Translations under genes and position numbers: made by a program
Assembly (NCBI GenBank): GCA_027485855.1
Contig: JAIXQD010000001.1
Span: forward strand, 331,575-395,574
Length of the DNA: 64,000 nt
Direction of reading: 5' to 3'
From: Rickettsiales bacterium
GTDB lineage: Bacteria > Pseudomonadota > Alphaproteobacteria > G027485855
Shown here: piece by piece, positions 9,434 to 19,237 of the stretch
Layout of the letters: every line of letters begins with the position of its first letter
How positions within the stretch are numbered: position 1 is the first letter of the stretch
Notes under the pieces: generated by a model
What the model was told of the DNA's origin: nothing
The model's database searches: none
The model's input: only the letters and a program-made list of their open reading frames with translations

Positions 9434-10003
9434 TTATTTGGGCCCCATACATAAAACCCGCAGATTTTCTTGCTGGGCATCGCCAATCTTCTGCCCATCA
9501 AAATAGACTTGCCCATCATCAACAGTTAAAATGCCAATGGTGGCATCAGCTTTAAGGGCCGTGTTTGGCAAACTTATCCCCAAAAATTGGGCTAAATTGA
9601 GGGTGAGCGGCACCGTTATGGCGCTGGGTGCGGGGCCAGAGTTAATATCGGCCGGCACAAGCTTTTTGCCATAAACATCGACCCCTGGCTTGTAGGCCAC
9701 ATCGGCTTGCGGCTGATGCGCCACAAATGCCGCACAAATTTTTTGGGTCTCGGCTGGTGTTGCCGCCTGCGCCCGCAGCGAAAAATAAGAGCTACTCACA
9801 AAAGCATAAATCAGCACAAAAATGACTGCGCTGATAATGGCCGCCTGCCATAATTTGCGTTTAATATTTGGCACAAGCGGCGCACTGGCGGCATGACCTT
9901 GCTGATTTTCGCCTGTCACATCTGGGCGCTCATAATTGAGCACCCAAAAAATGACCACGGTATAAACGCACACATAAACCAAAATAGCTGTTAAAATGCC
10001 CAT
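9434..10003 (-). CDS. DUF1467-like membrane protein with extra C-terminal domain
   Basis: The first ~75 of 189 residues match the small alphaproteobacterial DUF1467 family: one helix near 3-22, a short cytoplasmic loop with NIKRKLWQA, and a second helix near 51-70. The remaining ~115 residues probably face the periplasm and contain YKPGVDVYGKKLVPADI and a two-strand-like ending (IGILTVDDGQVYFDGQKIG). DUF1467 proteins are usually only about 90 aa, so this is an extended or fused form. It starts one base after the mce stop (TAACATG). The position between mce and proS is conserved in the class. Function unknown. Confidence 0.75.
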   Translation of the reverse strand: MGILTAILVYVCVYTVVIFWVLNYERPDVTGENQQGHAASAPLVPNIKRKLWQAAIISAVIFVLIYAFVSSSYFSLRAQAATPAETQKICAAFVAHQPQADVAYKPGVDVYGKKLVPADINSGPAPSAITVPLTLNLAQFLGISLPNTALKADATIGILTVDDGQVYFDGQKIGDAQQENLRVLCMGPK

Positions 10004-10004
10004 G

Positions 10005-10448
10005 TTACACCTGCTCTAATTCTATGAGCGTGCCGGCAAAATCCTTTGGGTGCAAAAAAATCACCGGCTTGCCATGCGCGCCAATTTTTGGCTGACCATC
10101 GCCCAATATGCGCTTGCCGGCTTTTTGCAAAGCGGCAATAGCCACGGTAATATCAGCCACTTCAAAACATAAATGATGAATGCCGCCTTGGGCATTTTGC
10201 TGCAAAAATTTAGCAATGGGCGATTGTGCCCCTAAAGGCTGCAACAGCTCAATTTTGCTATTGGGTAATTCAATAAAAACTGTGGTCACGCCATGCTCGG
10301 GTAAATCAACCGGTGCACTCACCTTGGCGCCCAAGGTTAAATAATGCTCACTGGCTATGGCTAAATCAGGCACAGCAATGGCTACATGATTAAGCCGCCC
10401 AAGCGTTAGCGATGTTATCCCCCCAAGCGAAAGGCCTGCTATATTCAT
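10005..10448 (-). CDS. mce: Methylmalonyl-CoA epimerase
   Basis: This 147-aa vicinal-oxygen-chelate protein interconverts (R)- and (S)-methylmalonyl-CoA in propionyl-CoA metabolism. The two beta-alpha-beta-beta-beta modules are visible, with metal ligands expected at LNHVAIAVPDL (His), GGIHHLCFEV (His) and the final IELEQV (Glu). The start was set at the ATG at 10448: it is preceded by GAGGAT six bases upstream and lies one base after the rnj stop. A longer frame would need a TTG start inside rnj. The mutase is not in this window. Confidence 0.93.
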   Translation of the reverse strand: MNIAGLSLGGITSLTLGRLNHVAIAVPDLAIASEHYLTLGAKVSAPVDLPEHGVTTVFIELPNSKIELLQPLGAQSPIAKFLQQNAQGGIHHLCFEVADITVAIAALQKAGKRILGDGQPKIGAHGKPVIFLHPKDFAGTLIELEQV

Positions 10449-10449
10449 G

Positions 10450-12135
10450 TTAATCCTCAATCCGGGTTAGATGAATTGTGGTAACGGGCTTTTTGCCGCC
10501 AAAATCATGCAAGCTGCGGCGCACGGCTTGCTGCACGGCTTTTATCACGGCCTCATCTTCAATGCGGGCTGCTTTGGGCAGTTGATTAATGGCATTTTTT
10601 GCCGCACCAATGGCGCGCTTGCTTTCTTCCTGCGTGCTTTCTTCGTCTAGCACGCCAATCACCGTTAATTGTGGTTCAGACACCAGCCAGCCTTTGGCAT
10701 TCATGGTGAGCGACATCACCGCAACACCGGTATGCGAAATTTTTTGCCGGCCTTTGATATTGCTGCCATTAAAAGGCACCAGCCTTGTGCCATCGAGTGC
10801 CAACTTACCGCAATGCACTTGCGCCACAACTTCAACCTCACCCGGAAAAAGCCGTGTCATAAAGCCATTTTCTGTTACAAAGGTGGCGGGCACCTGGCAG
10901 GCCTCGGCCAGACGCGCATGCTCATATAAGTGCCGCGCCTCACCATGCACAGGCACCGCCAATTTTGGCCGCACCCAGCTATAAAGCTCGGCTAATTCAT
11001 CGCGGCAGGGGTGGCCACTGACATGGACTTTTTCTTCATCGTCGGTAATCAGCTGAATGCCCGCCTTAACCAGCGCATTTTGCACCCGCCCGATGGCTTG
11101 CTCATTGCCGGGAATTTCGCGCGACGAAAAAATAACCGTATCATCGCGCTCAAGCTTAATTTCAGGGTGGGCATTATTGGCAATTCGCGCCAAAGCCGAA
11201 CGCGGCTCGCCTTGCGAGCCGGTGACAATATAAACCACCTTATGGCGCGGCAAAAACCCAGCCTCATCTTCGCTCACAAAAGGCGGCAGGCCTTGCATAT
11301 AGCCGGTATCAAGCGCCACGTCATATATGCGCCACAGCGAGCGGCCAATCAGCGCCACTTGCCGATCATTGGCCGCAGCGGCCTTGGCAATGCAGGATAA
11401 ACGCGCCACATTCGAGGCAAAGCAAGTCAGCACAATACGTTGCGGGATACGCGCAAACAGCTTGGTAAAACTATCGATAAGGCTGCTCTCCGAGCCCGCT
11501 CTGCCCGGCACCATGGCATTGGTGGAATCACCCAGCAACACATCAACGCCGGCATCGCCTAATGCCCTTAATGCGGCCTCGTCGGTTATGTTGCCCTCTA
11601 CGGGTGCTTGGTCAATCTTCCAATCGCCGGTGTGCAAAGCTGTGCCATGTTTGGTTTTAATCGCCAGCGCCGATGACTCGGGGATAGAATGCGCCATATT
11701 GATAAACCGCACGGTAAAAGGGCCAATTTTTATCTCGCCACCCAGCGGCACTTCAATAATACGCACCCGTGTGCCAAGCTCTTTTTCGGCCAGTTTGGCG
11801 CGCAACAAAGCAGCCGTAAAGGGTGTGGCATAAATGGGCACTTGTAAAGCGGGCCAAAGATACTCGACTGCGCCCAAATGATCTTCATGGCCGTGGGTGA
11901 TAATCATCGCCACCAAATCATCGCGGCGGTCAACAATAAATTCAGGGTCGGCCGTAAGTACTTCAATGCCGGGCATGGAATCGTCGCCAAAGCTCACGCC
12001 GCAATCAACCATCAGCCATTTACCGGCGGTGCCGTAAAGCCCCATATTCATGCCAATTTCGCCAACCCCACCCAAGGGGAGGAAATAAAGCCCATCATCA
12101 GCGGGGCGGTAAGGGTCTTGCTTTGTTTTGCTCAT
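10450..12135 (-). CDS. rnj: Ribonuclease J
   Basis: This 561-aa metallo-beta-lactamase-fold RNase has the zinc motif HGHEDH at 81-86, HSIPES near 149, HTGDW near 167 and the beta-CASP domain with the late HVSGHPCRDEL motif near 370. RNase J has endo- and 5'-exonuclease activity and takes part in rRNA and mRNA processing; alphaproteobacteria often carry it beside RNase E. The C-terminal domain (about 455-561) is complete. The start abuts the birA stop and the stop is one base from mce, so birA-rnj-mce are one transcript. Confidence 0.96.
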   Translation of the reverse strand: MSKTKQDPYRPADDGLYFLPLGGVGEIGMNMGLYGTAGKWLMVDCGVSFGDDSMPGIEVLTADPEFIVDRRDDLVAMIITHGHEDHLGAVEYLWPALQVPIYATPFTAALLRAKLAEKELGTRVRIIEVPLGGEIKIGPFTVRFINMAHSIPESSALAIKTKHGTALHTGDWKIDQAPVEGNITDEAALRALGDAGVDVLLGDSTNAMVPGRAGSESSLIDSFTKLFARIPQRIVLTCFASNVARLSCIAKAAAANDRQVALIGRSLWRIYDVALDTGYMQGLPPFVSEDEAGFLPRHKVVYIVTGSQGEPRSALARIANNAHPEIKLERDDTVIFSSREIPGNEQAIGRVQNALVKAGIQLITDDEEKVHVSGHPCRDELAELYSWVRPKLAVPVHGEARHLYEHARLAEACQVPATFVTENGFMTRLFPGEVEVVAQVHCGKLALDGTRLVPFNGSNIKGRQKISHTGVAVMSLTMNAKGWLVSEPQLTVIGVLDEESTQEESKRAIGAAKNAINQLPKAARIEDEAVIKAVQQAVRRSLHDFGGKKPVTTIHLTRIED

Positions 12136-12870
12136 TTAACTTGCTCCAAAAAATATGTCACCGGCGCTAATCAGCTGCATTTGCTCACCGCGCTGTAATT
12201 GTAGTTGGCCATGATCATCTAAACCGGCAAAAATGCCGCTGAGTTCTTCTTGCGCCATACGCACCCGAATAGGTTGCCCCATGCCTTGTGCCAATAACAG
12301 CCAGCTATGACGAATAAAACCAAAGCCCTGCGTTAGCCAGCCTTGCTCAAGCGCATCGGCACTATGCACTATATGCGCTAATAAAGATAATGGCTCAAGC
12401 AATAAGCCGTGCGCGGCAAGAGTCGTGGCCGGATATTCGGTGCCCTCTGGCGCGCTGTGGCAATTTACGCCAAAACCCGCCACCAGCAAAGCCTGCCCCT
12501 CACCCTCTAGCAATAGACCGCTTACTTTGGCGCCACCCAACAGCACATCATTGGGCCATTTAAGCGTGATGGGCAAATCGGGCTTGAGGCTGAGCAAACT
12601 TTGCGCAATGGCCAGCGACCACAAAAAAGTCCACCCCGTTAAATGCAAGGCTGGTGGCAAATTGCGCCGCAGCACACTGGCATAAAGATTGCCCACGGGC
12701 GACACCCAAGCCCGACCACGACGCCCCCGGCCAGCCTCTTGCTGCTTTGCGACAAAAACGCTTTTATCGGCAGCGCCCTGCTCGGCACGTCTTAGTGCTT
12801 CAAGATTGGTGCTGTCGATAGACTCGTAATGCCATAAACGATGAGGAAATGGCAAAGCAGGAACATTCAT
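12136..12870 (-). CDS. birA: Biotin-[acetyl-CoA-carboxylase] ligase
   Basis: This 244-aa protein attaches biotin to carrier proteins. Visible are the substrate-recognition stretch ESIDSTNLEA (16-25), the biotinyl-AMP loop AGRGRRGRAWVSP (46-58) and KWPNDVLLGGAKVSGLL (104-120). It lacks the N-terminal helix-turn-helix of E. coli BirA, so it is the monofunctional type and not a biotin repressor. I placed the start at 12870, where ATG overlaps the nuoN stop as ATGA; a longer frame would run 84 nt into nuoN. Its position directly behind nuoN is common in alphaproteobacteria. Confidence 0.95.
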   Translation of the reverse strand: MNVPALPFPHRLWHYESIDSTNLEALRRAEQGAADKSVFVAKQQEAGRGRRGRAWVSPVGNLYASVLRRNLPPALHLTGWTFLWSLAIAQSLLSLKPDLPITLKWPNDVLLGGAKVSGLLLEGEGQALLVAGFGVNCHSAPEGTEYPATTLAAHGLLLEPLSLLAHIVHSADALEQGWLTQGFGFIRHSWLLLAQGMGQPIRVRMAQEELSGIFAGLDDHGQLQLQRGEQMQLISAGDIFFGAS

Positions 12871-14324
12871 CGCGCTAACAAAGCTTGTGCGGCAAATGTT
12901 GCGGGCTGCGTCACTGCCCAAGGGGCCAGCACAAAGAATAATAAATAGGCGCAAGCGGCCCCTAAAAACAGCCTTGTACCCAACGGTATATCGCTGTCAA
13001 TTTCGCCCATGGGTTCGTCAAAATACATCAGCTTGATTATTTTAAGATAATAAAATGCCGCCACCGCCGATGTGAGTGCGCCAATAACCGCAATGGTATA
13101 AGCATGTGCCTCAATCGCGGCCATAAACACATAGAACTTACCAAAGAAGCCCGCCAAAGGTGGCACGCCCGCCATTGAAAACATCAGCACCAGCATAGCA
13201 AAAGCCAGCAATGGGTGCGATTTTGAGAGGCCCGAAAAATCGGTGATGTTTTCTAAATATTTGCCATGCCGCCGCAGCGACTGAATAACGCCAAACACGC
13301 CCAAGGTCATGATTAAATAAATAGCTAAATAAATCAGCACGCCACGAACGCCTGCCGTACTGGCTGTGGCCACACCCATCAGCGCATAACCGACATGACC
13401 AATGCTGCTATAGGCCATCAGCCGTTTAATATTGCTTTGGCGCAGTGCCGCAAACGAGCCCAGCACCATCGAGCCCACTGCACAAAAAGTTATAATTTGC
13501 GCCCATTGGATATTTAAGCCGCCAAAAGGCTCGAATAACACGCGCAGCAAAAGTGCCATGCCGGCAATTTTGGGGGCTGCTGCAAAAAACGCGGTAACGG
13601 ATGTGGGCGCGCCTTCATAAACATCGGGCGTCCACATATGGAAAGGCACTGCCGAAATTTTAAAAGCCAAGCCGGCCAACACCAGCACAAGGCCGATAGT
13701 AACGCCCATATGCATTGGTTGTGGCTCGCCAAAATAAAGCGCCAGTTTGGCAAAATTTGTGGTGCCCGCCGCGCCATAAATTAATGTAACGCCATAAAGC
13801 AACATGCCCGAGGCCAGCGCACCCAGCACAAAATATTTTAAGCCCGCTTCGCTGCTGCGCACATCATCACGCCGAAATGCCGCCAGCACATAAAGCGCCA
13901 ACGAGGCCAGCTCTAAGCCAACATATAGCGCGAGAAAATCAGCCGCTGAAATCATCAGCAACAAGCCCAAACAGGCAAATAACATTAATACCGCATATTC
14001 GGGCCGCGCAATTTGTGCTTGGCGTAAATAACCCTCAGCCAAAACCAGCGCCAAAATAGTAGAAGCCAGCACAAGTATTTTACAAAATTGCGTAAAGCCA
14101 TTGCTGAGCCATTGCCCATACATGGCCGTTTGTGGGCTTGAGCCAATTTGCACTACGGCTAAAAGTGCCACCAACAAAGCTAAAATGGCCAAATCGCAAA
14201 CCAGCCGCCAGCTTTTATCGCCCTTAAAAGCGCCAAAAAGCAGCAGCGCCATAGCCGTGACTGCCAGCCATAATTCTGGCCAGAGTGCGGCAAGGTTTAA
14301 GGCGGCAATTGTGTCATACATCAT
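12867..14324 (-). CDS. nuoN: NADH-quinone oxidoreductase subunit N
   Basis: The 485-aa polytopic protein is one of the three antiporter-like proton-pumping subunits of complex I. About 14 hydrophobic helices are visible. The family's conserved segments include FLALYVGLELASLALYVL (about 109-126) with the glutamate of helix 5, the lysine-containing GLAFKISAVPFHMWTPDVYEGAP (about 218-240) and NIKRLMAYSSIGHVGYAL (about 298-315). It overlaps nuoM upstream and birA downstream, each as ATGA. Confidence 0.97.
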   Translation of the reverse strand: MMYDTIAALNLAALWPELWLAVTAMALLLFGAFKGDKSWRLVCDLAILALLVALLAVVQIGSSPQTAMYGQWLSNGFTQFCKILVLASTILALVLAEGYLRQAQIARPEYAVLMLFACLGLLLMISAADFLALYVGLELASLALYVLAAFRRDDVRSSEAGLKYFVLGALASGMLLYGVTLIYGAAGTTNFAKLALYFGEPQPMHMGVTIGLVLVLAGLAFKISAVPFHMWTPDVYEGAPTSVTAFFAAAPKIAGMALLLRVLFEPFGGLNIQWAQIITFCAVGSMVLGSFAALRQSNIKRLMAYSSIGHVGYALMGVATASTAGVRGVLIYLAIYLIMTLGVFGVIQSLRRHGKYLENITDFSGLSKSHPLLAFAMLVLMFSMAGVPPLAGFFGKFYVFMAAIEAHAYTIAVIGALTSAVAAFYYLKIIKLMYFDEPMGEIDSDIPLGTRLFLGAACAYLLFFVLAPWAVTQPATFAAQALLAR

Positions 14325-15871
14325 GGGGCTACTCCGAATTGAGGCACAGCAGGTGCCACGGGCGATGGCGCAGATAAAGCCAGCGCGTCTTTATAATCAT
14401 GGATAATGGCATTAATTTTGGGTGTCAGCGGCGCTTGGAATGTTGCGGGGTGAATGCCCATCCACACAATCAGCAACACAATCGGCCAAAAATAAAGCTG
14501 CTCGCGCATATTTACGTCGGGCATAGCGGCCACATCGGCCTTATCGAGCGGTCCATAAAATAAACGCCGATAGAGCAGCAACATATAAGCCGCGCCCAAA
14601 ACCACACCAACAGCAGCCAGCAACGCCACCCAACTATTTTTTAAGAAGGCCCCTTGCATGGTTAGAAACTCGCCAACAAAGCCGCTGGTGCCAGGCAGGC
14701 CAATTGAGGCCAGCATAAACAGCATAAACAACAAAGCATATTTCGGCATATTGATGGCCATGCCGCCATAGCGGGCAATCTCGCGCGTATGTAGCCGGTC
14801 GTAAACCACACCGACACACAAAAACAGCGCCGATGACACCAGCGTGTGCGACAGCATGACCAGCACCGCGCCAACCAGCCCCTGCTCGGTCACCGTAAAT
14901 ATACCCAAAGTGACATAACCCATATGCGCCACGGACGAATAAGCAATCAGCTTTTTCATGTCGGTTTGCACAAGCGCCACAAGGGAGGTGTAAATAATGC
15001 CAATCACCGATAGCGCAAAAACCAGCGGCGTAAAAAACTCACTGGCTTGTGGCAGCATCTCGATATTGACGCGGATAAGGCCATAGCCGCCCATTTTAAG
15101 CAGCACACCCGCTAACATCACCGAGCCTGCGGTGGGCGCCTCAACGTGGGCGTAAGGCAACCAAGTATGAAATGGCCACATCGGTGCTTTAACCGCAAAA
15201 GAGGCAAAGAATGCCAGCCACAGCCATTTTTGCAAAGCGGGGTCAAAGCCATGGGCCAGCAGCACGCGCATATCGGAGGTGCCGACTTCGCGCGCCATAA
15301 AAATAATGGCCAGCAGCATTAATACTGAGCCTAAAAATGTATAAAGGAAAAATTTATAGGCTGCATAAATGCGCCCCTTGCCGCCCCACACCCCGACAAT
15401 AAGAAACATCGGGATAAGCACACCCTCAAAGAATAAATAAAACAGCACTAAATCAAGCGCGGTGAACATGCCAATCATCATGGTTTCAAGCACCAACAGC
15501 GCAATCATAAATTCTTTGACGCGGTTTTGAATGGACTGCCAGCAGCATAAAATGCAAATGGGCGTTAAAAAGGTCGAGATAATGACAAACCACAGCGACA
15601 AACCATCAATGCCTTTTTGATACCAAATGCCGAAATCAGGCATCCAAGCGGCCCGCTCAAGAAATTGGAAGTCGGTATTGGTCGGGTCAAAATAAACCAA
15701 CAGCAGCAGCGACAAAGCAAAGGTTGCCAGCGATATGGTGAGTGCCACAACGCGGCTTTGCGCGGCCGCCTGCTCGCCTCGCAAAAACAGCGCCATCAGC
15801 ACCGCACCCGCCAAAGGCAGAAAAGTAATAATCGATAAAATTGGCAGGTCCAACATGCTCAGTTGCATCAT
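14321..15871 (-). CDS. nuoM: NADH-quinone oxidoreductase subunit M
   Basis: The 516-aa antiporter-like subunit has about 14 membrane helices. Landmarks are FYLFFEGVLIPMFLIVGVWGG (about 130-150) with the conserved glutamate, AVKAPMWPFHTWLPYAHVEAPTAGSVMLA (about 220-248) with the pumping lysine, and DMKKLIAYSSVAHMGYV (about 304-320). The C-terminal ~35 residues are Pro/Ala-rich and hydrophilic. It starts 7 nt after nuoL. Confidence 0.97.
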   Translation of the reverse strand: MMQLSMLDLPILSIITFLPLAGAVLMALFLRGEQAAAQSRVVALTISLATFALSLLLLVYFDPTNTDFQFLERAAWMPDFGIWYQKGIDGLSLWFVIISTFLTPICILCCWQSIQNRVKEFMIALLVLETMMIGMFTALDLVLFYLFFEGVLIPMFLIVGVWGGKGRIYAAYKFFLYTFLGSVLMLLAIIFMAREVGTSDMRVLLAHGFDPALQKWLWLAFFASFAVKAPMWPFHTWLPYAHVEAPTAGSVMLAGVLLKMGGYGLIRVNIEMLPQASEFFTPLVFALSVIGIIYTSLVALVQTDMKKLIAYSSVAHMGYVTLGIFTVTEQGLVGAVLVMLSHTLVSSALFLCVGVVYDRLHTREIARYGGMAINMPKYALLFMLFMLASIGLPGTSGFVGEFLTMQGAFLKNSWVALLAAVGVVLGAAYMLLLYRRLFYGPLDKADVAAMPDVNMREQLYFWPIVLLIVWMGIHPATFQAPLTPKINAIIHDYKDALALSAPSPVAPAVPQFGVAP

Positions 15872-15878
15872 AAATCAC

Positions 15879-17819
15879 CTAAACCCGATAAAGCCAATAA
15901 AGCAGAAACACCACGCCCACCACAATCGCGAAGGCATAATGAAAAACATAGCCGGTTTGCAGCAAACTGGCGCGCCACCCCACGGCCTGCGCTGTGGCCG
16001 CAACACCATTTGGCCCCAAGCCATCAATAATGGCGTCATCCCCTGTGCGCCACAAAACCAGCCCCAAAGCCTGCGCCGGGCGCACAAATAAAGCCGCATA
16101 AAGCTCATCAAAATAATATTTGTTAAAAAACAACCGATAGATCGGCGCAAAGCTTTTCGCCACGCGCTGCGGCCAACCTTGGCTCCAGGCATAGAACCAA
16201 TAAGCTAAAATAATGCCACTGACTGCGGCGATTAAAGGCAACAGCTTAACCCATAATGGCACATGATGCGCCAAGGCAACCGTATCATTGGCCGGCAGCA
16301 CAAACAGGCTGGCACCCCAAAAATCGGCCCGGGCTTCGCCGGCAAAATAGGCATAAAAACCTATGCCGCTAAATAGCGCGCCTACGGCCAATACCCCCAA
16401 CGGCAGCAACATCACCAAGGGCGATTCATGCACATGGCTGGCCACGTCAGCGCTCATGCGCTTTTGACCACCAAAGGCCAGCAACAACAAGCGCCAAGAG
16501 TAAAAAGCCGTCATGAAGGCCGCGAGCACGCCTAAGCCATAGGCAAATTGGCCAACTGTGCTATGTGCCGCAAAAGCCGATTCTAAAATAAGGTCCTTAG
16601 AGTAAAAGCCCGCTAAGCCATAAACCCCGGGAATACCAATGCCCGCCAGTGCCAAACTGCCCACCAACATCAGCGCATAAGTGGCCTTAATATCTTTTTT
16701 AAGCCCGCCCATCTGGCGTAAATCTTGCTCGCCCGACAGCGCATGAATAACCGAGCCCGCCCCTAAAAAGAGCAAGGCCTTAAAAAACGCATGCGTGACT
16801 AAATGAAACATCGCCGCCGAATAGGCCGAAACACCCACCGCAAAAAACATATAGCCCAACTGGCTCATGGTTGAATAAGCAATCACCCGCTTAATATCAA
16901 ATTGTGTAAGGCCAATAGTGGCGGCAATAATGGCCGTGAGCGCACCCAAAATGCAAATCACCATAAGGGCCAGCGGCGCATATTCAAATAAGGGCGATAG
17001 ACGGCACAACATAAAAACGCCCGCAGTCACCATGGTGGCCGCATGAATGAGCGCAGATACCGGCGTTGGCCCTTCCATCGCATCGGGCAGCCAAGTGTGC
17101 AAACCCAGCTGCGCCGATTTGCCCATAGCGCCCACAAAAAGCAACAGGCAGGTTATGGTCAGCGCATCAAGCTGAGTGCCAAACAGCATAATCTTTGCGC
17201 CAGCAAAAGCGGGGGCCTTGGCAAAAATCTCGGCAAATTGGACGCTGTTAAACAGCATGAAGCAGGCAAAAATACCCAAGATAAAACCAAAATCACCCAC
17301 GCGATTGACCAAAAACGCTTTGATACTGGCGCGGTTGGCACTGTCCTTCTCAAACCAGAAATTGATCAGCAAATAAGAGGCCAGACCCACACCCTCCCAG
17401 CCAAAAAACATCTGCAATAAATTATCGCTGGTCACCAGCATCAGCATAAAAAAAGTAAAGAGCGATAAATAGCTCATAAAACGCGGCACCGATTTATCGT
17501 GGCTCATATAACCGGCGCTATAAATATGCACCATCGCCGAGACAAGATTAACCACGCACATCATCACCACCGATAATGCATCGATACGCAGCGCCCAATC
17601 GGCTTGCAACGCACCAACATCTAACCAGCGCGCTAAAATAATGGTATAGCTGGGGGCACCTTGCAAAATATTAGCCAAGAGTGCCACCGAAGAGGCCGCC
17701 GCCGCCAGCATCAGCCCGCAGCTAACAAAAACTGCGCCTTTATCACCCAAGCGACGATTAGCCATGCCCACAATAAAGGCACCGAGCAACGGCAAAAATA
17801 CTGCCAATAAAGCCAACAT
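15879..17819 (-). CDS. nuoL: NADH-quinone oxidoreductase subunit L
   Basis: This 646-aa subunit is the distal antiporter-like pump of complex I. It shows FFGWEGVGLASYLLINFWFEKD (about 137-158), AQLGLHTWLPDAMEGPTPVSALIHAATMV (about 235-263) and DIKRVIAYSTMSQLGYMF (about 313-330). The C-terminal region contains an amphipathic segment followed by terminal membrane helices, consistent with the lateral helix of the family. Full length for the family. It follows nuoK with a 4-nt gap. Confidence 0.97.
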   Translation of the reverse strand: MLALLAVFLPLLGAFIVGMANRRLGDKGAVFVSCGLMLAAAASSVALLANILQGAPSYTIILARWLDVGALQADWALRIDALSVVMMCVVNLVSAMVHIYSAGYMSHDKSVPRFMSYLSLFTFFMLMLVTSDNLLQMFFGWEGVGLASYLLINFWFEKDSANRASIKAFLVNRVGDFGFILGIFACFMLFNSVQFAEIFAKAPAFAGAKIMLFGTQLDALTITCLLLFVGAMGKSAQLGLHTWLPDAMEGPTPVSALIHAATMVTAGVFMLCRLSPLFEYAPLALMVICILGALTAIIAATIGLTQFDIKRVIAYSTMSQLGYMFFAVGVSAYSAAMFHLVTHAFFKALLFLGAGSVIHALSGEQDLRQMGGLKKDIKATYALMLVGSLALAGIGIPGVYGLAGFYSKDLILESAFAAHSTVGQFAYGLGVLAAFMTAFYSWRLLLLAFGGQKRMSADVASHVHESPLVMLLPLGVLAVGALFSGIGFYAYFAGEARADFWGASLFVLPANDTVALAHHVPLWVKLLPLIAAVSGIILAYWFYAWSQGWPQRVAKSFAPIYRLFFNKYYFDELYAALFVRPAQALGLVLWRTGDDAIIDGLGPNGVAATAQAVGWRASLLQTGYVFHYAFAIVVGVVFLLYWLYRV

Positions 17820-17823
17820 CTTT

Positions 17824-18138
17824 TTAGCCCTTCATCACATTAGCATCTTCAACCGCAATCGAATGGCGGTTGCGGAAATAAATAACCAAAATGGCCAAGC
17901 CAATGGCGGCTTCTGCGGCGGCCACGGTGAGCACAAATAAAGTAAAGACTTGCCCAGTGAGGTCATTGAGTGCCGCAGCAAAAGCGACAAAATTTATATT
18001 GACGCTGAGCAGCACCAGCTCCACCGACATTAAAATGACGATAATATTTTTGCGATTAAGGAAAATGCCCAAAATACCCAAGGTAAACAGCAGGGCTGAA
18101 ACAACTAAAAAATGCTCAAGGCCAATTGCATTGCTCAT
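17824..18138 (-). CDS. nuoK: NADH-quinone oxidoreductase subunit K
   Basis: The 104-aa protein with three membrane helices contains the conserved helix-2 glutamate in [16 protein letters not shown] (about 38-53) and the helix-3 glutamate in [14 protein letters not shown] (about 72-85), both part of the central proton path. It overlaps nuoJ as ATGA. Confidence 0.97.
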   Translation of the reverse strand: MSNAIGLEHFLVVSALLFTLGILGIFLNRKNIIVILMSVELVLLSVNINFVAFAAALNDLTGQVFTLFVLTVAAAEAAIGLAILVIYFRNRHSIAVEDANVMKG

Positions 18139-18746
18139 GGCACAACTCCCTGACCTTTTTCAGGCCTGGCAATGGCCAGCACGCTACTGGCATCGCGCTC
18201 GATTTGCGCATGAATATTTTGTTTTTTAACACCACCGCGTTCGCGCAAGGTAAGCGTGATAGCACCAATCATTGCCACCAGCAAAATCAACCCCGACACC
18301 TGAAACGGATAAGCAAAATCAGTATAAAGCACTTGGCCCAAAGCCTTGGTATTATCCATGGCAGGCGGCAGCTTATGTTGCGCCAAAGCTAAAGCGCCGG
18401 GCGAAATATCCCACGCGATAAACACCATATATAATTGCGCCAGCAATGCTATGCCAATTGCCAGACCCAGCGCCGCATGACGAACAAGACCCGTGCGCAA
18501 GGTGCGTAAATCAATATCCAGCATCATGACGACAAACAAAAACAGCACCGCCACCGCGCCCACATAAACAATAACCAAAATCATGGCGACAAACTCGGCC
18601 CCCAGCAGCACAAATAAGCCCGCCGCATTAAAAAATGCCAAAATCAGAAACAACACCGAATGCACCGGATTACGCGCCAACACCACCATTGTGGATGACA
18701 GCAGCAGCACAGTGGCAAATAAGTAAAAGGCGGCGGTTATGAGCAT
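18135..18746 (-). CDS. nuoJ: NADH-quinone oxidoreductase subunit J
   Basis: The 203-aa membrane subunit has five helices. [27 protein letters not shown] (about 26-52) and the helix-3 pi-bulge region [21 protein letters not shown] (about 56-76) are highly conserved in the family. The C-terminal ~40 residues are hydrophilic and variable. It starts 8 nt after the nuoI stop. Confidence 0.96.
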   Translation of the reverse strand: MLITAAFYLFATVLLLSSTMVVLARNPVHSVLFLILAFFNAAGLFVLLGAEFVAMILVIVYVGAVAVLFLFVVMMLDIDLRTLRTGLVRHAALGLAIGIALLAQLYMVFIAWDISPGALALAQHKLPPAMDNTKALGQVLYTDFAYPFQVSGLILLVAMIGAITLTLRERGGVKKQNIHAQIERDASSVLAIARPEKGQGVVP

Positions 18747-18754
18747 TTTTATTC

Positions 18755-19237
18755 CTAACGATATTTTGCATCAGCACTGAGATTAGCGGCCAATTGCGCT
18801 TCCCAACGGTCGCCATTGGCGAGCAATTTTTGCTTATTATAAAAAAGCTCTTCACGCGTGGCCGTGGCAAACTCAAAATTTGGCCCTTCTACAATCGCAT
18901 CAACGGGGCAGGCCTCTTGGCACAGCCCGCAATAAATGCATTTGGTCATATCGATGTCATAGCGCGTGGTGCGACGGCTGCCATCATTGCGGGGCTCGGC
19001 CTCAATCGTGATAGCCAAAGCCGGACAAATCGCCTCACATAATTTGCAGGCAATGCACCGCTCTTCGCCATTGGCATAACGGCGCAACGCATGCTCACCG
19101 CGAAAGCGCGGCGAGAGCGGGCCTTTTTCCATCGGGTAATTGAGCGTCACTTTAGGCTTAAACATGTAGCGCAAAGTCAGTGACAGACCCTGCACCAGCT
19201 CGGTTAACAAAGCACGTCTGGCGAAACGACTAATCAT
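18755..19237 (-). CDS. nuoI: NADH-quinone oxidoreductase subunit I
   Basis: This 160-aa peripheral subunit carries two 4Fe-4S clusters (N6a, N6b) with the ferredoxin motifs [12 protein letters not shown] (about 60-71) and [12 protein letters not shown] (about 99-110). The N-terminus has an amphipathic membrane anchor ([13 protein letters not shown]). The start at 19237 gives ATGA overlap with nuoH and the usual family length; the longer open frame would reach 57 nt into nuoH. The TYR-DIDMTKC segment before the second motif is typical. Confidence 0.97.
   Translation of the reverse strand: MISRFARRALLTELVQGLSLTLRYMFKPKVTLNYPMEKGPLSPRFRGEHALRRYANGEERCIACKLCEAICPALAITIEAEPRNDGSRRTTRYDIDMTKCIYCGLCQEACPVDAIVEGPNFEFATATREELFYNKQKLLANGDRWEAQLAANLSADAKYR

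Noticed and set aside
2475..12954. Long minus-strand frame extensions into neighbours (dnaE, birA, nuoI, nuoH, tig, clpX, bamB)
   Set aside because: Extended N-termini lack family support; starts that overlap or adjoin the upstream stop or have a Shine-Dalgarno were chosen instead.
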